A DNA stretch of 64,000 bases from positions 62,001 to 126,000 of the forward strand of contig DATEOC010000059.1 of assembly GCA_035274425.1 (NCBI GenBank), in the 5' to 3' direction. The translations under genes were made by a program, and so were the position numbers. Source of the DNA: JADMIH01 sp035274425 (GTDB lineage: Bacteria > Chloroflexota > Chloroflexia > QHBQ01 > JADMIH01). The notes beneath the pieces were generated by a model. That model searched no databases. It was not told the origin of the DNA and was given only the letters and a program-made list of their open reading frames with translations. Below, in pieces: positions 6,404 to 14,876 of this stretch (position 1 is the first letter of the stretch; the number at the start of each line of letters is the position of its first letter).

Positions 6404-7840
6404 CTACTTCTCCTCAGACAAGTCCGGGGCCAATCCGTAGTGCTGCCGCGCTTCGGCTACTATGAAGAGCGAGCCTGTCACCAGGACCAGCGCGTCATTG
6501 CCGCTGGTGGAGCGGATCGTTTCAGCCAAAGCCTCGGCCCTCTCCAGGGCAGCGCTAACGGTCCTCTCGATCTCCACGTCCAATCCTGCCTGGACCGCTT
6601 CTAGAGCTACCGCCTGCGGGTCGGCGGCGCGAGGGTGCTCTGAGCGGGTGACGATAACCCTCTCCACCAGCGGCCCCATGATGCTCTCCGTCCGCCCGCC
6701 TATCTGTTCCAGCATACCCTCTATATCTTTGTCCTGGCCTATACCAAGCACTATGACCACGTTGCGCCGGTGGAAAAGCTGCGCTATCGCGTCGTGCAGC
6801 TTCTCCAGGGATTCAACGTTGTGAGCGCCATCCACCACCACGACCGGGCGGCGCTTCACTATCTCCAGCCTCCCTGGCCACTCCACATTCAGAAGGCCGC
6901 TCAGCATCGCTTCTCTGTCCATCGCGATCCCTGCCTCTACCAGTATAGGCAGCGCCGACATCGCGACGGCGGCGTTCACCTGCTGGTGGTTGCCCAGGAG
7001 AGGAAGCTGGACGCTGGTCCGTACCGCTGACGCCATGTTTTCATCATTCGAGAAGGCCACCATGAATATCTGGTGCGAGGGCAGCCCATCCTCATCTGAG
7101 ACCAATTTGGGAAGCTGGTCTGTGCTGATATATGCCTCCCGCCCTACGGTGATGAGATGCGCCCCCTGGCACTCAGCCACTCGCTCGATGACGGTAGCAG
7201 CCTCAACCTCCTGTGGCGCGCTGATTACGTGCCCGCCAGACTTGATTATCCCCGCTTTCTCTTTGGCGATTGCCTCCAACGTATTGCCAAGCACCTGTGT
7301 ATGGTCAAGGCTGATGGAGGTGATGATAGAGACCACAGGCTCGACTACGTTCACCGCGTCAAGCCTTCCCCCCAGCCCCACCTCCAGCACAGCCACCTCC
7401 ACACCTCTCTCCTTGAAATAGAGGAAGGCCAGCGCGGTAGCAAGCTCGTAGGTAGTGGGCATCATCTCCGGCACGCCAAGCCCCTTTATCTTCTCGACCA
7501 CGGGCTGCAATCCCTCGACGATGCGCGCCATATCGCCGGGGTCTATCATCTCGCCGTCAACGCGGATGCGCTCCCTGAAGGTATGCAGGTGCGGAGAGGT
7601 GTAGAGGCCTGTCCTGTGTCCGGCCTCCCTGAGCATCGAAGCGAGCATAGCCGCCACCGACCCTTTCCCCTTGGTCCCTGCTATAACCAGGCTCTTGAAG
7701 CTGCTCTGCGGCTTACCTACCAGCCTCATCAACAGGCGCACGCGGTCCAACCCGTCCATCTCAAGCGCATAGTTGATGCCGGGCACCTTCTCGTAATTGG
7801 TGAAGCTATTCAGATAGTCGTAGGCTTGCTTGTAATTCAT
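6404..7840 (-). CDS. folC: Bifunctional folylpolyglutamate synthase / dihydrofolate synthase
   Basis: A Mur-ligase-fold enzyme that adds glutamate to dihydropteroate and to folates. At 478 residues it is slightly longer than typical FolC. Signature parts: FTNYEKVPGINYAL near the start, VAGTKGKGSVAAMLASMLREAG (ATP loop, about residues 53-74), GLYTSPHLHTFRERIRVDG, EVGLGGRLDAVNVVEPVVSIITSISLDHTQVLG (about 151-184), the carbamylated-Lys region KEKAGIIK, and VVVDGAHNVES in the C-terminal domain. The stop codon abuts the heptamer array shared with rex. It is transcribed towards rex; no clear ribosome site precedes its ATG. Confidence 0.95.
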   Translation of the reverse strand: MNYKQAYDYLNSFTNYEKVPGINYALEMDGLDRVRLLMRLVGKPQSSFKSLVIAGTKGKGSVAAMLASMLREAGHRTGLYTSPHLHTFRERIRVDGEMIDPGDMARIVEGLQPVVEKIKGLGVPEMMPTTYELATALAFLYFKERGVEVAVLEVGLGGRLDAVNVVEPVVSIITSISLDHTQVLGNTLEAIAKEKAGIIKSGGHVISAPQEVEAATVIERVAECQGAHLITVGREAYISTDQLPKLVSDEDGLPSHQIFMVAFSNDENMASAVRTSVQLPLLGNHQQVNAAVAMSALPILVEAGIAMDREAMLSGLLNVEWPGRLEIVKRRPVVVVDGAHNVESLEKLHDAIAQLFHRRNVVIVLGIGQDKDIEGMLEQIGGRTESIMGPLVERVIVTRSEHPRAADPQAVALEAVQAGLDVEIERTVSAALERAEALAETIRSTSGNDALVLVTGSLFIVAEARQHYGLAPDLSEEK

Positions 7841-7920
7841 ATACCCGGAAATGCTTCGTTACAGGTAAATATCGGGAGGAAGTCTAAGACCCCTGATTCT
7901 GGTGGATTATATCAGAAAAT

Positions 7921-7949
7921 AGACCTCTGCCCTAATAAGGCAGAGGTCT
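7921..7949 (-). terminator. Terminator downstream of the small membrane protein gene
   Basis: Perfect 11-bp inverted repeat (7921-7931 with 7939-7949) around a 7-base loop, followed on the minus strand by a T-rich run. It lies between the end of the gene at 7973 and the folC start. Confidence 0.75.
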
Positions 7950-7972
7950 TATTAAGTTGCTCTTGTTATGGC

Positions 7973-8167
7973 TCAACGGCGCTTTGCCCGCACCAGATTG
8001 ATGCCAGCCGCTGCTGCCCCGATACCCGCGACCAGGAAAAACACCGCCATCACGTACGCGGCTATGTCGCCCTTCTGAATCTGCGGCTTCACCGACTCGT
8101 AAGCCAGCCAAAGGTACATGATCCCTATCAGCAGGAGCAGCCCTCCGAACAGTACCCTGGATGCCAT
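7973..8167 (-). CDS. Small two-helix membrane protein
   Basis: A 64-residue protein with two hydrophobic helices (about residues 5-22, LFGGLLLLIGIMYLWLA, and 36-56, AYVMAVFFLVAGIGAAAAGINL) joined by a short polar loop and ending in basic residues (RAKRR). The ATG at 8167 was chosen because a GGGGAGGGG ribosome site lies just before it; a TTG 18 bases upstream would add six residues but removes this spacing. It is followed by a clear terminator. No function can be given. It lies just downstream of the carotenoid cluster on the same strand but is separated from the cyclase by 72 bases. Confidence 0.7.
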   Translation of the reverse strand: MASRVLFGGLLLLIGIMYLWLAYESVKPQIQKGDIAAYVMAVFFLVAGIGAAAAGINLVRAKRR

Positions 8168-8239
8168 ATCCCCTCCCCGCAACAACTCCCTACCCTATCC
8201 GACCCGCATTATATCATATTTCCCTAGCCGGAAATACGT

Positions 8240-9928
8240 CTACATTTCATCTCTCATCAATCCCCACCCACTCCGCTTCGCCACCAGCTTGAGCGCGATG
8301 GCGGGGGAGGCCCTCTCAGCTAAACGTTCCAGCCTCTTCCAACGCTTATAGCCTATGAGCTTGTGCAGCCAACGGGCGGCGTCGTCCACCGCGAAGGCGG
8401 AGAGGTCGCCTGCCCACTTGAGCAAGCCCAATGGCCCGAGGACGCGTGATGTGAGGGCGAACACACCTGGGTAGTGCCTGGCAGTGGTAAGCATGATTCT
8501 CAGGTACTCGTCCAGCGTATATCTATCTTGCAGGAAGCGCACGGTTGTTTTAGGCCCAACGTCGCCCAGTGCCCGGCAGAATACGTTCATCAGCCGATTG
8601 GTAGCCGCGGGACCGCTTCCGGGCCATGGTTGCATAAAGCGACTGAAGACCCATGCCACTCGCAAGTTCGCCTGGTGAGGGCTGATCTCCCTCAAGTTAC
8701 TCTCCTCAAGCAAATCATGCTTGAGGGCAAAACTGATGAGCGCTGCGAACCGCCCGATGTGGCGTACGAATGACCCGAAGCCGCAGAAGGTCAGCGGCGA
8801 CTGCCCCGCTGCCGCATCCCCCAGGCAGAGCAGGCCCCTAGCGGCGGTGCGCCCGCTTCGCCCGTAGCGAGCAGGTATGTAGCCAAAGACTGGGCGCAGG
8901 TGGCGATATTGCCCGCCTCCCATCGGCTTGCGGTAGGTGGGGAGGAGATTGAAGTACCGCTCGAAGAGCCATAGCAGGCTCTGCCCTTCCGCCTCTTTAG
9001 CTCCTGTCCTGTCGTAATAAAAGAGATAGACCGTCGTCTCACCTCCTCGCCCTGGAAAGCCCTCCCAGATGAGCTGCCTCCCTTCGCTTGCGGGCGCGAC
9101 GCTGACGAGCACATCTCCCACACTGGGGTCCCCGTCCAGCCCCTCTACGACCGTGCCTGCCGTTGGACACACCCCGTCGAATGGTAGCCCGCCGTTCAAT
9201 CCAACCGCGATTGGCGACACCGATCCCATAGTGTCAATCGCCAACCTTGTTTGATAAAGCTCGATCCCCTGCGGCCCCTCTACCTCGAAGACCGAGGCTA
9301 CTGGTCCTCCTTGCGCAATATGTAGCGTGCGGAAAGCACGCCCTTCCAGAATTGTCCCTCCCGCTTGAAGGAACTTAGCCCGCGCCAGGTCCAAAACGGC
9401 TTGCGCGTCGAGTGCCACATCCAGCACACCCTGAAGTTGTAAAGGGCAGGCCGGCACACCAGTATTGGTGGCGTCAAATGAGATAAGGCCACGGGCGTAG
9501 CGCGTACCGACTGCTCGGCTAAGCTCTTCATGCGTAAATATGCCATGCCGCACGAGCGACTGAAGCTCGCGCTCCGAGATGTTCCACTCGCGATGCGCCT
9601 CGCCCACACCCTGCTTGTCGAACACCAGCACTTTGAGGCCGCGCCTGGCAAGCGCCGCACCCGCAACCAGCCCAAGTCCCCCTCCGGCGATCACCACATC
9701 GTATCGAGCTTCAGGGGGGCACTCAGGGAGAGAGTCTTCGTCCTTCACGAATGTAAAGGGCTTCGACCTGGAATTGCCCTTACTGAGGGCAATCCAACGG
9801 CGTTCAAGTTCAATTACGGCATGAAGCGCCCTCTCACCTCCCGGCATTGACGAAAAAGCCGCTACCGTGCTTGGGTAGCGGCCCGCCAGTTGCTCGAACA
9901 AAGAGACTCGTTCCTCTGAAATGACCAT
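8240..9928 (-). CDS. CruA/CruP-type lycopene cyclase
   Basis: A 562-residue FAD-dependent oxidoreductase of the CruA/CruP family, which cyclises lycopene ends to give gamma- or beta-carotene in green sulfur bacteria and cyanobacteria. The dinucleotide fold is at about residues 79-108 (DVVIAGGGLGLVAGAALARRG, VLVFDKQGVG), followed directly by the family signature REWNISERELQSLVRHGIFT. Later hallmarks are the GLLCLGDAAAGQSPLTFCGFGS segment (about residues 370-390) with FVRHIGRFA. The protein is distinct from CrtL and from the small CrtY-type cyclases. It is the last gene of a run that includes two desaturases and phytoene synthase, which supports lycopene or a near relative as substrate. Whether it makes one or two rings, or is CruP-like with another role, cannot be told. 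Confidence 0.82.
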   Translation of the reverse strand: MVISEERVSLFEQLAGRYPSTVAAFSSMPGGERALHAVIELERRWIALSKGNSRSKPFTFVKDEDSLPECPPEARYDVVIAGGGLGLVAGAALARRGLKVLVFDKQGVGEAHREWNISERELQSLVRHGIFTHEELSRAVGTRYARGLISFDATNTGVPACPLQLQGVLDVALDAQAVLDLARAKFLQAGGTILEGRAFRTLHIAQGGPVASVFEVEGPQGIELYQTRLAIDTMGSVSPIAVGLNGGLPFDGVCPTAGTVVEGLDGDPSVGDVLVSVAPASEGRQLIWEGFPGRGGETTVYLFYYDRTGAKEAEGQSLLWLFERYFNLLPTYRKPMGGGQYRHLRPVFGYIPARYGRSGRTAARGLLCLGDAAAGQSPLTFCGFGSFVRHIGRFAALISFALKHDLLEESNLREISPHQANLRVAWVFSRFMQPWPGSGPAATNRLMNVFCRALGDVGPKTTVRFLQDRYTLDEYLRIMLTTARHYPGVFALTSRVLGPLGLLKWAGDLSAFAVDDAARWLHKLIGYKRWKRLERLAERASPAIALKLVAKRSGWGLMRDEM

Positions 9929-9938
9929 AAAGATTGTT

Positions 9939-10529
9939 CTATCCAGTCCTTCGGCTCGCTACTCGGGCGCGCATGGCCGATGCCGCAGGTAAGAGGAGCA
10001 TCCCCGCCGTGACCCCGCCGAGGAAACCAGCGAGCATCATATATGCCGCCGGGCTATCCCAGGCGCCGAGGTCCCACAGCATCACGTCGAGCGCCCAGGG
10101 CATAAAGCCTAGCGAGAGCGCACCCAGCCTGGTCATCATAGGCGCACCCTCCCATCGCGCCCAGAGGGAGCGCATCCCCAGCTTAGCAAAAGGCCCGAAC
10201 CCTTCGCCCGCGCGGCCATACAGCAGCCGCACTACCCAAAGCCCCCATACAGATGCCCAGCATGAGAAGCAGACGGCCACCGGTTCGCCCAGGAACATCA
10301 TGTGGACGCCCACCTTTGGGCAGACAGCTTCCCCTATGAGGTAGATTCCGTCCGCAAAAGGCTTCAGTATCGGACTGCCTAGTGCCACAAATAATGGCGC
10401 GACAAGAGGTCCAACCAGTAGTATCCAGAGCCACAAGTCCTGAAACCAGGGTCGCGGTGGCCGCGTGTGGGAGGCACTTTGCTCCCACTGGGCAGTCTCT
10501 ATTCGATTAGCAGTCGCGGCATTTTGCAT
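9939..10529 (-). CDS. DUF2085-like membrane protein within the carotenoid cluster
   Basis: A 196-residue protein with about four hydrophobic segments (near residues 32-52, 79-100, 134-152 and 160-180). The pattern VCPKVGVHMMFLGEPVAVCFSCWASVWG at about residues 69-96, with paired Cys around a short helix break, resembles the Cys motif of DUF2085 proteins (CHQRP..SF...G..LPVCARCTG), though the first His-Gln is missing. It lies 10 bases upstream of the lycopene cyclase and so is probably cotranscribed with it. No biochemical role is established for the family. A MITE-like repeat separates it from the CrtQ-like gene upstream. Confidence 0.65.
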   Translation of the reverse strand: MQNAATANRIETAQWEQSASHTRPPRPWFQDLWLWILLVGPLVAPLFVALGSPILKPFADGIYLIGEAVCPKVGVHMMFLGEPVAVCFSCWASVWGLWVVRLLYGRAGEGFGPFAKLGMRSLWARWEGAPMMTRLGALSLGFMPWALDVMLWDLGAWDSPAAYMMLAGFLGGVTAGMLLLPAASAMRARVASRRTG

Positions 10530-10628
10530 AGCTATCGTCCATTATACCACCTGGTCTACCGTCTGAGGAGCAGATGATTTCAAGAATCTAGGACGCACAG
10601 AAAGTCGCAATCTAAGTGTAACTCTCCA

Positions 10629-10714
10629 CCTGTCATTCCGAACGCAGTGAGGAATCTCCGAGCTTGGCTGTATGGATAGAGTTTTAGATTCTTCGCTCAG
10701 CTCAGAATGACAGG
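10629..10714. repeat. MITE/REP-like inverted repeat (CTGTCATTC family)
   Basis: Left arm 10629-10656 and right arm 10686-10714 are imperfect inverted repeats starting CCTGTCATTC and ending GAATGACAGG. Palindromes of this kind (CTGTCATTCTGAG ... GAATGACAG) occur in many unrelated bacterial genomes. The right arm reaches the stop codon of the CrtQ-like gene. Confidence 0.8.
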
Positions 10715-12112
10715 TCAAGGGTTGCTGCTCCAGCCGACATGTACACTCTCTGACTTTGCATCTGCGTTACTCAAATATCCGGCGAGGGCTTGTGCGGCCA
10801 AATGCCCGCTCCTTACGGCCCCTTCCATGGAGGCCATGTAGTCCTGTTGGGTATAATCGCCCGCAAGTGCAAGATTGCGAATGGGAGTGCGTTGCGTTGG
10901 ACGGAGCGCATCGCTGCCGGGCACTTCCCTGTAAATCGAGTTTGGGATCCTCACGACTGAGGCGTGCAAGACTCTTGCTTGCCTCACCTGGGGCCAAAGG
11001 TTGCATAGCGCATCTATGCACGTGCTGACTACCTCCGCATCCCCCAGATGCCACAGAGGCTCGGTGGGCGCTACAGCCATCGAGATCAGCGAGCCGCCGG
11101 TGCGGTCATAGAGTGGGCTGACCACTGCCAGGTCCGCGAAGACTGAGAATGGCGCGTCCGCCGTAAAGAAGAGATTGTCTACTTTTGAAACGTACCTGTC
11201 AAACCATACCTGCACGTTCATCACCGGGACCGACTTCAGCCGCCACAGGTCGCGAAAGTAGGGTATTTCTTTCAGCGCTGTAGGCATTAGCTGCCGTGCG
11301 CTGTGGAGGGGAGCAGCCACGACCACCCCGTCCGCTTCCAGCACTTCCTCTCCTTCCAAGCGCACACCCGTGACCAGAGGCTGCCCACCCGCGTGATCCA
11401 CTTTGAGCTCAGTTACGCGAGTGTCGCAGCGTACTTTGCCACCGCGCTTCTCGATGTACTCTATGAACGGTTGGTGCAAGCGTGCCTGTGGGGGGCCGTC
11501 CAGGAAGCCAACCCTAGATGCTCCCGCTTCCCTGGAAAAGTGGTGGAATACCGTCGTCATCGGGCGTGCCGACATCTGGCTCGCCGGGAGGAAGCCCATC
11601 GAGAGCGCGATAGGGTTCCACCATTTGGTCAGCACTCCCTCTGCGATACCGTGTCCATGATGCCACTGCTCATACGTCCGGTCGTCCCAGCGCGCCACCT
11701 TGCTTAGAGACGTCAGCCAGGGGCGTATCAAGGCGCGAATATTGGTCAGCTTCTCGTGCCACGTAAGGAGGTCGTTGCCGGTAAAGGCTACGATACCATT
11801 GAACGGCGCAGGGATATTGGGAAACCTGAATCTGGAAAGTCGCCCACCGGGCCGCGCCACATAGATTGTATGCTCTTTCCAGAGGATATGGTCGTAAGCT
11901 CCAACGCGCCGCATCATCTTCAACAACTCGCGATAGCACCCAAAGAATATATGCAGGCCCGACTCGATGGTGTGCTCCCCCTCATCCCAGGAAGAGACCT
12001 TACCTCCCGGCACGGAGCGTTTCTCCAGCACTATCACCTTTTGGCCCGAGTCCGCGAGGTCCGCCGCCGCCGTCAGCCCCGCCAACCCCGCGCCTACTAC
12101 TATCACCCTCAC
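10715..12112 (-). CDS. FAD-dependent carotene desaturase (CrtQ-like, PDS/ZDS family)
   Basis: A 465-residue flavoprotein of the plant/cyanobacterial phytoene- and zeta-carotene-desaturase family. It opens with the FAD fold VVGAGLAGLTAAADLADSG (residues 5-23), then VLEKRSVPGGKVSSWDEG and the family-diagnostic ESGLHIFFGCYRELLKMMRRVG (about 51-72). The C-terminal FAD/substrate segment is NLALAGDYTQQDYMASMEGAVRSG (about 422-445). These features separate it from the bacterial CrtI type. It is a paralogue of the protein at 13268-14707; because that one keeps the CrtP-like DGDWLESGLHVFFGAYRN, I take this one as the second, CrtQ-like desaturase, but the order could be reversed. Such enzymes give poly-cis lycopene, which normally needs an isomerase; none is seen here. 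Upstream lies phytoene synthase. Confidence 0.8.
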   Translation of the reverse strand: MRVIVVGAGLAGLTAAADLADSGQKVIVLEKRSVPGGKVSSWDEGEHTIESGLHIFFGCYRELLKMMRRVGAYDHILWKEHTIYVARPGGRLSRFRFPNIPAPFNGIVAFTGNDLLTWHEKLTNIRALIRPWLTSLSKVARWDDRTYEQWHHGHGIAEGVLTKWWNPIALSMGFLPASQMSARPMTTVFHHFSREAGASRVGFLDGPPQARLHQPFIEYIEKRGGKVRCDTRVTELKVDHAGGQPLVTGVRLEGEEVLEADGVVVAAPLHSARQLMPTALKEIPYFRDLWRLKSVPVMNVQVWFDRYVSKVDNLFFTADAPFSVFADLAVVSPLYDRTGGSLISMAVAPTEPLWHLGDAEVVSTCIDALCNLWPQVRQARVLHASVVRIPNSIYREVPGSDALRPTQRTPIRNLALAGDYTQQDYMASMEGAVRSGHLAAQALAGYLSNADAKSESVHVGWSSNP

Positions 12113-12159
12113 CCCAGTTCTCCAAATTCCTTATTCTCACTCACCACGCATCAAATGTT

Positions 12160-12222
12160 ATCGTCCTTCGTCTTTCGTCACGCATCACGCATCACTTTCC
12201 ATCGTCTATCGTCCATCGTCCG
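12160..12222. repeat. Heptamer repeat array between crtB and the CrtQ-like gene
   Basis: ATCGTCC, TTCGTCT, CGCATCA and ATCGTCT units follow one another in the short gap between the two genes and stop at the crtB stop codon. Confidence 0.8.
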
Positions 12223-13278
12223 TCACCCCCATCGTGTAGCCCACCATATGCCTGGGAGCGCGCATAGTTTTTCGCCCATACTGACGTGCGCCCTGCGCGT
12301 GAATACGTCGTAGCCCGCGCCTCTTATCTTGTCGAGTATACCCCTGTAGACGGTTGCTGCCGCCGTGACGGCCATCCTGCTGTCCCGCGGAAGGAGTGCG
12401 ATGCCGGGCATCGCCGCGTCGTAAAGGGCATGAGCGCGCTCTATCTGGAACTCGACAAGCCTTCGGAAGTTGCGGTTGTTCACGCCCGCAAAGAGCATCT
12501 CATCCGTATAGCCGAAGCGCTTCATATCCTCGGCGGGTATGTACACCCTGCCCGCTCTCGCGTCCTCGCCTATGTCCCTCAGAATATTCGTCAGTTGTAG
12601 GGCCACGCCCAACTGCACGGCATAGGGTACAGCCTCCATTCTTTCCGCCCCGGTGACGTACATGCTCATCAGCCCCACCGTGCTGGCGACCCTGTAGCAG
12701 TAGACCCATAGATCGTCCCAAGTCTCATAGCGGTCTATTGTCAGGTCCATCCTGATCCCCGACAGCAACTCTTCCGCCAGGTGCGAAGGGATGCCAAATC
12801 GCAGCCGCGTATCAGCCCAGGCTGCGGCCACGGGGTGGCTGTCGCTCGCACAGCAATTACCTGCCAGCACGGCCCACCTGTCGAGCGCGGCACGAGCGTT
12901 ATCGCGGGCCGATTCGCGGTTGGGCATCCCATCCGCTGCGTCTACAAGGTCATCGCTCGTCCGGCAGAATGCGTACAGCGCCATAATGCCGTGCCGCTTG
13001 GCGTGGGGGAGCAACCTGGCGCTGAAATAGAAGCTCCTTGAGTGCTTGCGGATGATCTCCGTGCAGGTACGGTATGCCCACAGCATTTCCCTTCCAGGGC
13101 CGCTCTTCGCCGGGGATTGGCCCCTGCCAATCAGTTTATCTGCTGCCCCATTAACCGAGGGCAGGGTGAGGGACTCCGCTAGGCGGTCCAGCACCTGCTT
13201 GCTCGCAGGCGGGTTGACATGGCTCGCCAGGAAATGCCTTGAGAGTGCCCCATAGCGCATCGACGCGTTACGCTCCAA
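12223..13278 (-). CDS. crtB: Phytoene synthase
   Basis: A trans-isoprenyl diphosphate synthase of the squalene/phytoene synthase family, which condenses two GGPP molecules to phytoene. The first Asp-rich motif is in AFCRTSDDLVDAAD (about residues 104-117) and the second in LTNILRDIGEDARAGRVYIP (about 231-250). The substrate-entrance HSRSFYFSARLLP also fits. About 75 residues precede the conserved core. The TTG at 13278 has an AGGAG six bases upstream and overlaps the end of the CrtP-like gene by 11 bases, so translation is probably coupled; an ATG at 13260 is the alternative. Squalene or dehydrosqualene synthase is excluded only by context: two carotene desaturases and a lycopene cyclase flank it. 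Confidence 0.9.
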   Translation of the reverse strand: MERNASMRYGALSRHFLASHVNPPASKQVLDRLAESLTLPSVNGAADKLIGRGQSPAKSGPGREMLWAYRTCTEIIRKHSRSFYFSARLLPHAKRHGIMALYAFCRTSDDLVDAADGMPNRESARDNARAALDRWAVLAGNCCASDSHPVAAAWADTRLRFGIPSHLAEELLSGIRMDLTIDRYETWDDLWVYCYRVASTVGLMSMYVTGAERMEAVPYAVQLGVALQLTNILRDIGEDARAGRVYIPAEDMKRFGYTDEMLFAGVNNRNFRRLVEFQIERAHALYDAAMPGIALLPRDSRMAVTAAATVYRGILDKIRGAGYDVFTRRAHVSMGEKLCALPGIWWATRWG

Positions 13279-14707
13279 CGTGCGCTCCTAACTTTGCTTC
13301 AGCAAACAAATGGAGCGGCGCAATTTCGTGACTTGATTTCAATACCTCTCTCCGTGCGATGATTTTCGATGCGACACGCTTGCCGCTCAATACAGCCCCT
13401 TCCATGCTAGCCAGGTACTCCTGTTTGGTATAGTCGCCACATAGGTAGAGGTTGGGCACGGTCGTCTCCTGGTCCGGGCGATACTTCTCCATCCCAGGAC
13501 GCGCCCTATAAACGGACTGTGGGATGCGCACGACGGTGCTCTTGAGGAGCCTGGCGCTGCGGGCTGCCGGGTGCCTCTCCCCGAACTCCTCCATCACCCG
13601 CCCGGTAACTTCCGCGTCGCTCAGCCGGAACCACTCTGCGGCGGGCGCTATCACAAGCTCAACCATAGAGCGTCCACCCAGCGATTCCCTGAAATCGGGG
13701 CAAATCTGCCCCAGCTCGGCATATACCGACATGTGCGAATGGCTTGAGAAGAGGAGGTTGCGCGCTCCCGTGACGGGCCGGTCAAAGTAGATCTGAACGG
13801 TCATGACGGGCACGCCATGCAGGTGCCTCAACCCCGTAAACGGCTCCTGGGCGCGCAGGCTGTCCGGTAAGACCTTCCAGAGATTGTGCACAGGCATCGC
13901 CGAGATGTATATGTCACCCGTCGCTACCGAACCATCTTCCAACTCGAAGCCTGTCACCCTATTTCGGCTCTGCTCATACAATACGCGTTTTACCTTAGCG
14001 CCAAACCGCACCTCTACCCCACGCGACTTGAGGAGAGCCAGCAGTGGTTGGAAAAACCTGGTCTCCGGAGTACCTTTCAGGAAAGCGACGCGTGATGCGT
14101 CCGTCTCCTTGCCGAAGTGGCTCAGCACGGTTAGCAGGAGCTTGGCCGACACCTCTCGGCTCGTGCCAAAGTTGAGGGCGAGTGCCATCGTGTCGAAGAA
14201 GCCCGACAGGGAGCGGCGGCTGAGGCCGTGACGCAAATGCCACTCCTCGTACGTAAGGTTGTCCTGCCGCGAAATGTACCTCTCGTTGCCGAGTATCGGC
14301 CAGAGCAGTCCAATACCCGTCCGAAGCTTGTCAGGGTTCGTGAGCACCCCCCTGTTGCGCGCGATGGCAGCCAACCCGTGGAAGGGTGCCGATAACTGCT
14401 TCGGGAAGATGAGAGGCGACAACACGCCGCCAGGATAAGAAAAGGTGAGGGCATGCGGCATCCAGATCAGATTGTCGTACAACCCTACCTCGCGGAGGAA
14501 GGAGAGGAGATTGCGATAAGCGCCGAAGAATACGTGGAGGCCACTCTCCAGCCAATCCCCGTCCGCGTCCTGCCAGGAAGACGCTTTCCCCCCGGCGACC
14601 TCGCGCTTCTCCAGGACCACAACGCGGTACCCTGCGTCGCTGAGATACTTGGCCGCCGCCAGCCCAGCCAGCCCCGCCCCTACTATGACCACCCTTAACT
14701 CACTCAT
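13268..14707 (-). CDS. Phytoene desaturase, plant/cyanobacterial type (CrtP-like)
   Basis: A 479-residue flavoprotein close to CrtP/PDS, which converts phytoene stepwise to zeta-carotene in the poly-cis pathway. Seen: VIVGAGLAGLAAAKYLSDAGYRVVVLEKR (residues 6-34), the diagnostic DGDWLESGLHVFFGAYRNL (about 49-67), ALALNFGTSREVSAKLLLTVLSHF with AFLKGTPETRFFQPL, and the closing LYLCGDYTKQEYLASMEGAVLSGKRVA (about 426-452). The sequence is far from CrtI, the single desaturase used by most bacteria. It overlaps phytoene synthase by 11 bases. The first gene of the cluster, an EamA transporter, ends 147 bases upstream, separated by repeats. Direct proof of which double bonds it forms is not available from sequence. 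Confidence 0.85.
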   Translation of the reverse strand: MSELRVVIVGAGLAGLAAAKYLSDAGYRVVVLEKREVAGGKASSWQDADGDWLESGLHVFFGAYRNLLSFLREVGLYDNLIWMPHALTFSYPGGVLSPLIFPKQLSAPFHGLAAIARNRGVLTNPDKLRTGIGLLWPILGNERYISRQDNLTYEEWHLRHGLSRRSLSGFFDTMALALNFGTSREVSAKLLLTVLSHFGKETDASRVAFLKGTPETRFFQPLLALLKSRGVEVRFGAKVKRVLYEQSRNRVTGFELEDGSVATGDIYISAMPVHNLWKVLPDSLRAQEPFTGLRHLHGVPVMTVQIYFDRPVTGARNLLFSSHSHMSVYAELGQICPDFRESLGGRSMVELVIAPAAEWFRLSDAEVTGRVMEEFGERHPAARSARLLKSTVVRIPQSVYRARPGMEKYRPDQETTVPNLYLCGDYTKQEYLASMEGAVLSGKRVASKIIARREVLKSSHEIAPLHLFAEAKLGAHVGA

Positions 14708-14754
14708 AATTCAGTCCAGAGTCCCCTCTCTAAGTATCCGCTCCTTACTTCTGA

Positions 14755-14876
14755 CGCATCAAGCATCACCCCAAAAACCTCTGCGCACTCTCCGTCTCTG
14801 CGGTGAACCATAATCAATCTTTGCGTTCTCTGCCCCCTTTGCGTCTTTGCGTTTCAATCCTCACGCATCACGTTTC
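14755..14876. repeat. Compound array with TCTGCG- and TTTGCG-type units
   Basis: Contains ACGCATCA units and a run of CTCTGCG, GTCTCTGCGGTGAA, TTTGCGTCTTTGCG units. The CTCTGCG..GTCTCTGCGGTGAA part recurs nearly unchanged at 21498-21530. The right end encodes the last residues of the EamA protein. Confidence 0.82.

Noticed and set aside
4500..6410. Possible CRISPR array among the short repeats
   Set aside because: Units are only 7-8 bp, directly adjacent and drifting; there are no spacers, no 24-40-bp repeat and no cas genes.
7157..8227. Plus-strand open frame of about 356 codons opposite folC
   Set aside because: His/Leu/Gln-rich antisense translation; folC on the minus strand has all family motifs.
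12223..13278. Reading the phytoene synthase and desaturases as a hopanoid set (HpnC/HpnD/HpnE)
   Set aside because: The desaturases carry the PDS/ZDS signatures and the neighbour is a CruA/CruP-type cyclase; no squalene-hopene cyclase is in the window.
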